64,000 nucleotides of DNA from assembly GCA_002389905.1 (NCBI GenBank), contig DGRE01000057.1, forward strand, positions 20,558 through 84,557, in the 5' to 3' direction. A program made the translations under genes and the position numbers. The notes beneath the pieces were generated by a model. It made no database searches and was not told the origin of the DNA. It was given only the letters and a program-made list of their open reading frames with translations. Shown here one piece after another: positions 39,210 to 46,291 of this stretch. Origin of the DNA: Hungatella sp. UBA4396 (lineage in GTDB: Bacteria; Bacillota; Clostridia; Lachnospirales; Lachnospiraceae). The first letter of the stretch is position 1. Each line of letters starts with the position of its first letter.

Positions 39210-39736
39210 TACACTTCTCCCTTTGGGCTCTCCTTTGGCAGACAGCTCTCCAGAGGAACTTTGATTACAATTTTGCGGATAGGAGCAGAGCTTTCTCCTA
39301 TTTTAATGGCAGGGATGTGAATATCCCAGGGGAAGTACATGGCATAAGTGCCCGGAACCATGTGGATGCGGCCTTCTGGTGCCGCCGGATCATTGAAGAA
39401 AAAGCCGATATCCCTTGGAGTGGAAAAAAGGTCTTCCTCGATTTCTCCTGTCCCGTCATTATTGTAAAATCCCGCTCCTTCCGGTCCGCCGGAAGCCAGA
39501 AACTGTACGTCAATGATCTTTTTGTGAACCTCCGGCCTTAAGCTTTCCCTGTCTGAGGTATTTAAGTCAAGAACCTGCATAATCACAGGCACGCCGCCCA
39601 GTTCTATATTAAATACGCCCGGCTCATGGGCAGCCATATCGTGATTCTTTAAAAAGAGGAGAGCCTGGCCGAGAGGCTCCGGCAGCATGGCGATTTGCTG
39701 TGTAATCATGGGATTGTGAATATTTCCAAAAATCAT
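39209..39736 (-). CDS. YhcH/YjgK/YiaL family protein (second copy)
   Basis: A 175-residue protein of the YhcH/YiaL (EbgC-like) family, longer than the copy at 32223. It has LRPEVHKKIIDVQFLASG, matching the E-x-H...D-x-Q metal-site region, and MYFPWDIHIPAIKIG near the end. The family is tied to sugar-acid and sialic-acid breakdown. It sits between an SDR dehydrogenase and an M28 peptidase in a minus-strand operon. The two copies in this window are only distantly alike, so they probably act on different sugars. Confidence 0.82.
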   Translation of the reverse strand: MIFGNIHNPMITQQIAMLPEPLGQALLFLKNHDMAAHEPGVFNIELGGVPVIMQVLDLNTSDRESLRPEVHKKIIDVQFLASGGPEGAGFYNNDGTGEIEEDLFSTPRDIGFFFNDPAAPEGRIHMVPGTYAMYFPWDIHIPAIKIGESSAPIRKIVIKVPLESCLPKESPKGEV

Positions 39737-39775
39737 AATAAGTCCTCCAGATTGATTAATTTGATATCAATACCA

Positions 39776-40558
39776 TTACTGCATGGCAGTCAAACCGCCG
39801 TCTACCCCAAGAATCTGGCCGCTGACAAAAGATGCTCCGTCACTGGATAAATACAATGCCGCGGCAGCAATATCCTCTTCCCTGCCGATGCGCCCTAATG
39901 GGATGCGGTCTGTCAGAGTTTTAAAGAACACCGGATCATCAAGCTGGAAGGAGTTAATGGGGGTTCTGACAAAGGTGGGTGCAATGGCGTTGCAGGTAAT
40001 GCCGTACTTGCCCCATTCACAGGCAAGCTGCTTGGTATACATATTGACTGCACCCTTGCTGGCGCAGTAGGCGATATAATCCTGTTTGGTTCCAATTAAA
40101 CTCTTTACCGAAGAAAGATTGACAATGCGGCCATACTGTTTAGGAATCATGAACCGCTTTCCAACGGCCCTGGTCACGGTATGAACCCCTTTTACATTTA
40201 AATCCATCACCAGGTCAAAGGTGTCCTCGTCGTAATCCTCTGCAGGAAGAAGGCGGTTCATTCCAGCGCTGTTTACCAGGATGTCAATGGTTCCAAAGGC
40301 CTTGTCCACTTCATCCAGCATCTTGCCTACCTCTTCCGGGTTTCTGATGTCACAGCTTAAAGCCAGAAAGCTGCGTCCGAGCTTTTTTGCTTCTTCTGCC
40401 AGTGCGGCCGCTTTTTCCGGATGCCCGCCGCACACAGCCACATCGGCTCCATTTTGTAAAAATGCTCTGGCAATGGCGCTGCCCAGGCCTCCGGTTCCTC
40501 CGGAAATCAGGGCTTTCTTTCCTGTCAGCGCAAATGGGTTCTGCTGAAATTCACTCAT
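39776..40558 (-). CDS. SDR dehydrogenase (gluconate 5-dehydrogenase/KduD-like)
   Basis: A 260-residue short-chain dehydrogenase. The NAD(P) motif is SGGTGGLGSAIA near residue 17, NSAGMN follows, the catalytic Ser lies in VNLSSVKSL and the Tyr/Lys pair in YIAYCASK. The ending LSSDGASFVSGQILGVDGGL is typical of classical SDRs such as gluconate 5-dehydrogenase and 2-deoxy-D-gluconate 3-dehydrogenase. The ATG at 40558 follows AAAGGA by 9 bases and overlaps the end of the GntR gene, so translation is coupled to the regulator. A sugar-acid substrate is likely from family and context. Confidence 0.87.
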   Translation of the reverse strand: MSEFQQNPFALTGKKALISGGTGGLGSAIARAFLQNGADVAVCGGHPEKAAALAEEAKKLGRSFLALSCDIRNPEEVGKMLDEVDKAFGTIDILVNSAGMNRLLPAEDYDEDTFDLVMDLNVKGVHTVTRAVGKRFMIPKQYGRIVNLSSVKSLIGTKQDYIAYCASKGAVNMYTKQLACEWGKYGITCNAIAPTFVRTPINSFQLDDPVFFKTLTDRIPLGRIGREEDIAAAALYLSSDGASFVSGQILGVDGGLTAMQ

Positions 40559-41291
40559 CGTTAAGAAATCCTTTCTGTTCTGTGCTGCCGTCAATAAAGT
40601 AACTGGGATAGCTGTCCCTCAAAGGCTGTACCAGTAACAGGATCCGGGACAAATGATGGTGGTAAATGGTACATGCCCGGTCCGTATCCCTTTTTACAAG
40701 GGCATCGGTCAGGGCGGTTAAATCCTTTAAAAAATCCCTCGTCACAGAGGGGTCCATAGTGGACAGAAATAAAAGACGCTGCAAATCCATGCCGACCTTC
40801 TGGACAGGCTCCCAAACGTGTTCCATCTTGCCTGCCAGTTCATAGAGAAGCCGGTAGTAATCGTTAATTAAAAGAGCAGGCTGGGTGAAATCCTCCTGGG
40901 CCAGATAATCCTCAAGCTGGTGCAGGGTGTGATAGAGGATGTCGAACTGAGTCTGCTTTACGTTTCGGATGAAAATATTCTGAAGCATTGCCGTTCCAAG
41001 ATGCTTGTAAATCCAAAGGGTCTGCTCAATTCGATGAACCGAGATTCCGGATACAAAGGCCCCCTTCTGGGGAATGATATCCACCAGATTCTTTCGGGAA
41101 AGCTTATAGAGTGTATCGTGAACCGGAGTCCGGCTGATATTAAGCGCCTCGGCAAGTTCCACCTCGTTCATCTTCCTGCCTGGAGGCAATTGGAGATTTA
41201 AAATAAAATGACGGATGATCCGGTATGCATATTGACGCGCATCCTCCGTACGTCTTCGGGGCGGCAATTTCTGAAACGGTATGAGTGACAT
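40551..41291 (-). CDS. GntR/FadR-family transcriptional regulator
   Basis: A 246-residue regulator with an N-terminal winged helix (about 15-80: YAYRIIRHFILNLQLPPGRKMNEVELAEALNISRTPVHDTLYKL, wing IIPQKGAFV) and a C-terminal helical effector domain. The ATG at 41291 is preferred because GGAG lies 6 bases upstream; the open frame extends to 41357 without a ribosome site. It leads the minus-strand operon SDR-YhcH-M28 and overlaps the SDR start. In length and style it resembles the regulator at 25707 more than the one at 32788. Confidence 0.88.
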   Translation of the reverse strand: MSLIPFQKLPPRRRTEDARQYAYRIIRHFILNLQLPPGRKMNEVELAEALNISRTPVHDTLYKLSRKNLVDIIPQKGAFVSGISVHRIEQTLWIYKHLGTAMLQNIFIRNVKQTQFDILYHTLHQLEDYLAQEDFTQPALLINDYYRLLYELAGKMEHVWEPVQKVGMDLQRLLFLSTMDPSVTRDFLKDLTALTDALVKRDTDRACTIYHHHLSRILLLVQPLRDSYPSYFIDGSTEQKGFLNDE

Positions 41292-41387
41292 GTAAAGCTC
41301 CGTTCTGCCGCTTTGGGCGGCATAGCTGTTTTTACTTATTTTATCATTTTTCAGCAAAAAAATCTACCGGATTTGAAAAAGCAGGAC

Positions 41388-41430
41388 AAAGGCCCGCAAA
41401 TCACCTTGAGTCGGTGTTTTGCGGACCTTT
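41388..41430 (-). terminator. terminator after the BMP lipoprotein gene
   Basis: An 18-base imperfect stem (41388-41405 with 41413-41430, AAAGGCCCGCAAATCACC side) lies 18 bases after the stop on the minus strand and is followed a few bases later by CTTTTTC. Confidence 0.75.
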
Positions 41431-41447
41431 GCCATTACGTTACCGGA

Positions 41448-42515
41448 TTACTGAATAAAGATTCCTGCTTTGATTTCTTCTACGATTTTCAAGTATTCAT
41501 CCTGGATATCCTTTGGAACCTGATCGGAGAATGTTCCCACGCTGAGACAGCCGTTGCTCAAATCTCCATAAATAGTGCGTCCTCCAAAGGTATCCTTTTC
41601 CACGTCCTCCATGCAGGCCTTGACTAAAGCCGCATTGTCAGTCACAACGGAGCAGATGATAACCTTATTGTCTGCTGATCCAAGATCACCGGGCTGGCCG
41701 ATGTCATATCTGCCTTCCTGGCCTGCCAGAGCTTCCCTTGCTCCTGTATCCACAGCAGAGGCATCGCCGAACATAATGTCCACGTCATAGGTGGAGATCA
41801 TGGAGGAAGCGATTTCCTTTCCCTTTGCCGTATCGCTGAAGGACCCCGCATAAGCAGAGGAAACCTTGATGCCCGGGTTTATCTTCTGAGCGGCCTTTTC
41901 ATAGCACTCCAGCTTGGCTTTTGTGGTGTCCAGCTCCATGCCTCCAATAAAGCCGATATTTCCGGTTTTGCTCATAAGACCTGCCAGAGCACCTGCCATG
42001 TAGCCGATCTGCTTGGCATCGGGAAGAACTGAGGTGATGTTTTCGGTTTCTACCGTTCCGTTTAAGAGAATAAATTTAATTTCAGGATATTCCTCCGCCA
42101 CCTGCTTTACCGCATCGGTATACTGGTTTCCGGGAGCAAAGATCAGATTGTAGCCCAATTCCGCATAGTCGGTCATAACGGTGGCATAATCTGCGGTTGC
42201 CACGTTATCGGTGTAAACAGTTTCCCAACCGGATTCAGCGGCTGCATTTACCATAGCCTGATAGCAGCTTGCACCCCAGCCTCCGTCTGAGATGGAAGAG
42301 TCCAACACCATGGCAATCTTATAAGACTTATCAGCGGTGGTTTCGGCAGCAGCAGTGCCAGGAGCGGTGGTTCCCGGGGCTGAGGAACCGGCATCAGAAG
42401 ACGCAGCAGTTGTTTCAGCCGATGGAGCCGCTGATGGACTGGAGCAGGCTGATAAGCTTACGGCAGCCAGAAGAGCGGCCATCAAGAGGGCAGCGGGGGT
42501 TCGTAGTTTTTTCAT
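41448..42515 (-). CDS. BMP-family ABC transporter substrate-binding lipoprotein
   Basis: A 355-residue exported lipoprotein: a KK start, hydrophobic stretch and lipobox LSAC at about residues 21-24, then a Ser/Thr/Ala-rich linker. The mature part has the BMP (PnrA/Med) fold: YKIAMVLDSSISDGGWGASCYQAM, GYNLIFAPGNQY, IGFIGGMELDTTKAKLECY and YGDLSNGCLSVG. BMP proteins bind purine nucleosides or related compounds. It is the last gene of a four-gene minus-strand importer operon (ATPase, two permeases, binding protein). Confidence 0.93.
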   Translation of the reverse strand: MKKLRTPAALLMAALLAAVSLSACSSPSAAPSAETTAASSDAGSSAPGTTAPGTAAAETTADKSYKIAMVLDSSISDGGWGASCYQAMVNAAAESGWETVYTDNVATADYATVMTDYAELGYNLIFAPGNQYTDAVKQVAEEYPEIKFILLNGTVETENITSVLPDAKQIGYMAGALAGLMSKTGNIGFIGGMELDTTKAKLECYEKAAQKINPGIKVSSAYAGSFSDTAKGKEIASSMISTYDVDIMFGDASAVDTGAREALAGQEGRYDIGQPGDLGSADNKVIICSVVTDNAALVKACMEDVEKDTFGGRTIYGDLSNGCLSVGTFSDQVPKDIQDEYLKIVEEIKAGIFIQ

Positions 42516-42580
42516 AATTAAATCCTCCTTGTCTGTGTTGTAAATTATTTATAATCTCAGGATATATCCTGGAATTATTG

Positions 42581-43522
42581 TTAGCGTTCTTCCCGGTAGT
42601 AAGGCTGGCCGTTTGCTTTTGGGCCGCTTTTTTTGATTCCGAAGAAGGCCAGGACCAGCAGAGTGAAAATGTAAGGCATCATCTGAAGGATCTGGTAGGG
42701 AGTGGAAGGGCTTAAAAGCTGGAACCGGATCTGCAGGGCATCGCAGAAGCCAAAGAGCAGGCAGGCAAACAGGACTCCGGTGGGCATCCAGCGCCCGAAG
42801 ATGACGGCTGATAAAGCAATGAAGCCCCTTCCGGATACGATTCCTTCGGAATAGGTGCTGGTGTAGCAAATGGTCAGATAAGCACCTCCCATGCCTGCCA
42901 GGGCGCCGCAGATGATGCAGGCAATATACTTCTGAAGGGTCACATTGATTCCCAGGGTTTCCGCTGCCTTGGGAAACTCTCCCACAGCCTTAAAGTTAAG
43001 CCCTGCCTTTGTCTTATTTAAGAAAATGGCAGTAACCGGAACCAGAAGATAGGAAACGTACACCAGAGGAAGGTGGTTGAAAAGAACAGGACCGAGAATT
43101 GGAATCTGACTCAAAACCGGAATGGGCATTGCCTTCATGGACACGCCCTGGATCAGGGTGGAGGTATCGGAAAAGGACAGCCGGTAAATAAAAGAGGCCA
43201 GGGCCGGGGCAAAGATGTTGATTGCCATGCCGTATACGATCTGGGGGGCACACAGCCTGATGGTGCAGAAGGCGTAGATCATGTTGATCATTACTCCGGA
43301 TAAGGCTCCAAAGGCAATACCTGCCACGGGGCTTCCGGTTTTAAAGCCTATGAGAAAGCCTGCCAAGGCCCCAAAGGACATAATTCCATCCAAGCCGATG
43401 TTGACCAGTCCGGCCCGTTCTGAGTAGGTTTCTGCCAGAGCGGCCAATAACAGGGGTGTTGCCATGCGGACGGTTGACAGCAGAAGCTCCACGAAAAAAT
43501 TCAAGTTAAAAAATGCGTCCAT
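42581..43522 (-). CDS. BMP-type ABC transporter permease
   Basis: A 313-residue polytopic membrane protein of the branched-chain/sugar/nucleoside permease type (BPD_transp_2): ATPLLLAALAETYSERAGLVNIGLDGIMSFGA near the start and AICGALAGMGGAYLTI then GRGFIALSAVIFGRWMP in the second half, which are the hallmarks of the RnsD/NupQ-like subunit. AAGGAG precedes the ATG. It lies 4 bases after the partner permease and forms the membrane pore with it. Confidence 0.92.
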   Translation of the reverse strand: MDAFFNLNFFVELLLSTVRMATPLLLAALAETYSERAGLVNIGLDGIMSFGALAGFLIGFKTGSPVAGIAFGALSGVMINMIYAFCTIRLCAPQIVYGMAINIFAPALASFIYRLSFSDTSTLIQGVSMKAMPIPVLSQIPILGPVLFNHLPLVYVSYLLVPVTAIFLNKTKAGLNFKAVGEFPKAAETLGINVTLQKYIACIICGALAGMGGAYLTICYTSTYSEGIVSGRGFIALSAVIFGRWMPTGVLFACLLFGFCDALQIRFQLLSPSTPYQILQMMPYIFTLLVLAFFGIKKSGPKANGQPYYREER

Positions 43523-43526
43523 TGGT

Positions 43527-44582
43527 TCACTCCTTCCTTTTTCCGGATATCCGGTTTAGATACTGCCGGATTTCCGGCAGCCTTAACAGTGCGGTGCCTG
43601 CAACGGCAAATATGATGATCAGGGCCTGAATGATGTCCACCACTGAGGTGGGAATCTGCATTCCCGTTTGGAGGGTACTGGCACCTTTTCTCAACACTGC
43701 AAAGATAAATGCCACGATTGCAGTTCCTATGGGATTTAGCTGGGCAATGAGGGCGATGGCTACGCCGTCAAATCCAAAGCCCTGTCCGAAGCCGCTCATA
43801 AGGCGGAGCTGCTTCCCGTGAAGCTCCACGCTTCCTCCAAGACCTGCCACGGCTCCGGAGGCAATAAAGGAAAACAGTACATAACGGTTGACGGGAAAGC
43901 CGTTGAAAAATGCGGCGGTGGCATTTAACCCTACTGCCCTCAGTTTAAAGCCTTTCGAGGTCCAAAAGAGGAAGTAATATCCTGCAAAAGCCAGAAAGAT
44001 TGCGGCTGCGATTCCCCAGTGAATGGGAAAGCCTTTGGATATGACCGGGATTTTTGTGGTATCGGGAATGGCAAAGGTCTGGGGAACGCTTCCATCCCGT
44101 AAAAGGGTGGTGTAGACGTAGCCCATAAACAGGGCGGCTATGTAGTTGAGCATGATGCTGACGATCATTTCATTTAATCCCCGGACGATTTTTAAGATTC
44201 CGGGAATGGCTCCCCAAAGTGCGCCGCAGATCATACCCACACCAAGGCTTAACAGGATTCCCGGCACACCTTGGACTCCTGTTTTTGTAACAAAGAAGAT
44301 GCTGGCGACAGCTCCCATAATGAACTGCCCTTCTCCTCCCAGGTTAAAAACCCCGCATTTATAAGAAAAAGAGGCGGTCAAGCCGGTGAAAATCAAAGGG
44401 CAGGCGATGACCAGAGTCTGGGCCAGCTTTCTGCTGCTTCCAAAAGCCCCGGAAAATAAATATCCATAAGCCTGAAAAGGATTTTTCCCCAGGCAGATGA
44501 TGATGATGCCTCCCATGATAAATGCCACCAGAATGGAAATGACAGGCACGATGATTTTAGTCAGATTTTCTTTTTGCTTCAT
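43527..44582 (-). CDS. BMP-type ABC transporter permease
   Basis: A 351-residue polytopic membrane protein, the larger RnsC/NupP-like partner: LVIACPLIFTGLTASFSYKCGVFNLGGEGQFIMGA, then GLNEMIVSIMLNYIA and SGFGQGFGFDGVAIALIAQLNPIGT. About nine membrane segments are visible. It overlaps or abuts both neighbours and has AAAGGGG before its ATG. It belongs to the same importer as the ATPase at 44586 and the lipoprotein at 41448. Confidence 0.92.
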   Translation of the reverse strand: MKQKENLTKIIVPVISILVAFIMGGIIIICLGKNPFQAYGYLFSGAFGSSRKLAQTLVIACPLIFTGLTASFSYKCGVFNLGGEGQFIMGAVASIFFVTKTGVQGVPGILLSLGVGMICGALWGAIPGILKIVRGLNEMIVSIMLNYIAALFMGYVYTTLLRDGSVPQTFAIPDTTKIPVISKGFPIHWGIAAAIFLAFAGYYFLFWTSKGFKLRAVGLNATAAFFNGFPVNRYVLFSFIASGAVAGLGGSVELHGKQLRLMSGFGQGFGFDGVAIALIAQLNPIGTAIVAFIFAVLRKGASTLQTGMQIPTSVVDIIQALIIIFAVAGTALLRLPEIRQYLNRISGKRKE

Positions 44583-44585
44583 ATG

Positions 44586-46100
44586 TTAATTCCCCTTTCC
44601 GGCCATTGCCAGGGAGATCTGCGTGATAGGCGGATTCTCTCCGGGATAAACTCCCATGATCTTCCCTTCAAACATCACGATGATCCGGTCAGAAAGCTTG
44701 AGGATTTCGTCAAAGTCTGCACTGATTAAGAGAATGCCGCAGCCTCCGTCCCTGGCCTTTATCATGGTGTCGTGAATGTACCGGGCGGCCCCCATGTCCA
44801 GTCCTCTGGTGGGATGGACTGCTATCAAAAGATCCGGCTTACTTTCCATTTCCCTTGCAAGGATGATTTTCTGCTGGTTTCCGCCTGATAAGTTGCGAAC
44901 CTCCTGTTCAATGGAGGAACAGCGGATATCATTTTTCTCCTGCATGTCCAGAGCAAAGGCAGTGATGACCTTTCTCTTTAAGAGAGCGCCTCTGCCGTAA
45001 GAAAATCTCTTTTCTTCCGTGGATTTTAAGACCAGGTTTTCCTGGACAGTCATATTTCCGATAAGTCCCATCTTGTTCCGGTCCTCCGGCACATGGGAAA
45101 CGTGGGAAAGGATGAAGCCGTTGGGGGCGAAACGGGATATGCGGTTGGTCTTTAGGGACAGGGTTCCGCTGTCCGGGGAAATGACTCCGGAGGCAAGCTG
45201 TGCAAGCTGGGACTGGCCGTTTCCATCTACCCCGGCGATTCCCAGGATTTCTCCCTTTCCAATCGTAAAGCTTATGTCATTTAAGCCGCTGTGCCGGTGT
45301 TCCTTCTGGTAGTCGGCATGTTCCAGACGAAGAACCTCTTCTCCCGGTGAGGTGACCTTTTTGTAGTGGCTTGGGGCCATTTCCCTGCCGATCATCAGGC
45401 TGGCAAGCTCTGAACCGTTTGTTTTATCCTTATCCAAGGTGGCAACAGTTTCCCCTGCCCGCAAAATGGTGATGCGGTCACTGATGGCAAGGACCTCACG
45501 CATTTTGTGAGAAATGAAGATGACGGATTTATTTTCCCCTGTCAGCTTGCGGATGATGGCAAACAGTCCTTCTGTTTCCTGGTCAGTCAGGACTGCGGTA
45601 GGCTCGTCTAATATGAGAAGCTCTGCCCCGCGGTATAGGGCTTTTAAGATTTCAACCCTTTGCTGGGCTCCTACGGAAATGTCTGTAATCAGCCTGTCCA
45701 GTTCCACGTCCAGGCCGTATTTTTGGGAAAGGTCCAGGATTTCTTTCTTAAGCTGTTCCTTTTTTATGAAAACAGAAGAATCCTTTTTAAGGCCCAGGAT
45801 GATGTTTTCAAAGACAGTCATGGCCTCTACCAGCATGAAATGCTGATGGACCATGCCGATTCCCAGGTGGACGGCATTTTTAGGGGATTCGATCCTAACA
45901 TTTTCTCCCCGAAGAAAGATCTGTCCGCTTGTGGGCTGGTATAAGCCGATGAGAATGTTCATCAGGGTGCTTTTTCCGGCTCCGTTTTCCCCTAAAAGGG
46001 TATGTACCTCCCCTTCCAGTACCGAAAGATTGATATTCCGGTTTGCATACATATCGCCAAAGCATTTCGTAATGTGTTCCATTTTAAGCAGTTCTTTCAT
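44586..46100 (-). CDS. ABC transporter ATPase with two fused ABC domains (BMP type)
   Basis: A 504-residue ATPase with two ABC domains, as in sugar and nucleoside importers. The first (about 5-230) has Walker A GENGAGKS at 37-44, a SVGAQQRVEIL signature and Walker B LLILDEPTAVL; the second has a degenerate Walker A (GVDGNGQSQ), as usual for this class, and LSGGNQQKIILARE. The ATG at 46100 is chosen because GGGAG lies 7 bases upstream; the frame is open to 46121. It is the first gene of the operon, 46 bases after a consensus promoter. Confidence 0.94.
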   Translation of the reverse strand: MKELLKMEHITKCFGDMYANRNINLSVLEGEVHTLLGENGAGKSTLMNILIGLYQPTSGQIFLRGENVRIESPKNAVHLGIGMVHQHFMLVEAMTVFENIILGLKKDSSVFIKKEQLKKEILDLSQKYGLDVELDRLITDISVGAQQRVEILKALYRGAELLILDEPTAVLTDQETEGLFAIIRKLTGENKSVIFISHKMREVLAISDRITILRAGETVATLDKDKTNGSELASLMIGREMAPSHYKKVTSPGEEVLRLEHADYQKEHRHSGLNDISFTIGKGEILGIAGVDGNGQSQLAQLASGVISPDSGTLSLKTNRISRFAPNGFILSHVSHVPEDRNKMGLIGNMTVQENLVLKSTEEKRFSYGRGALLKRKVITAFALDMQEKNDIRCSSIEQEVRNLSGGNQQKIILAREMESKPDLLIAVHPTRGLDMGAARYIHDTMIKARDGGCGILLISADFDEILKLSDRIIVMFEGKIMGVYPGENPPITQISLAMAGKGN

Positions 46101-46145
46101 AGACTTCTCCCATCTTTTCAAATGCCTTGCTGAAATTTCTTTAGT

Positions 46146-46174
46146 ATTATACGGAAGGGGGGAGGGGGTGTCAA
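46146..46174 (-). promoter_or_regulatory. perfect consensus sigma-A promoter of the BMP importer
   Basis: On the minus strand TTGACA (46169-46174), 17 bases, TATAAT (46146-46151): both hexamers and spacing are ideal. The spacer is almost pure C on this strand (G on the other). Confidence 0.9.
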
Positions 46175-46264
46175 ACTATAAACCGAAAGAGTTGAGAATG
46201 TTAGGTGAGGGCCTTGTATTGTGGGGGAAATACATTTTAAATGGAGGAAAAAAGAAAAAATAAT

Positions 46265-46285
46265 AAAGAGACATCGGGTCTCTTT
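46265..46285 (-). terminator. terminator after the regulator gene
   Basis: Arms AAAGAGAC (46265-46272) and GTCTCTTT (46278-46285), followed on the minus strand by ATTATTTTTTC. Confidence 0.8.
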
Positions 46286-46291
46286 ACTATT

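Noticed and set aside
42553..42575. AGGATATATCCT palindrome between the BMP lipoprotein and permease genes as an operator.
   Set aside because: It is a single short palindrome inside an operon, with no promoter near it.
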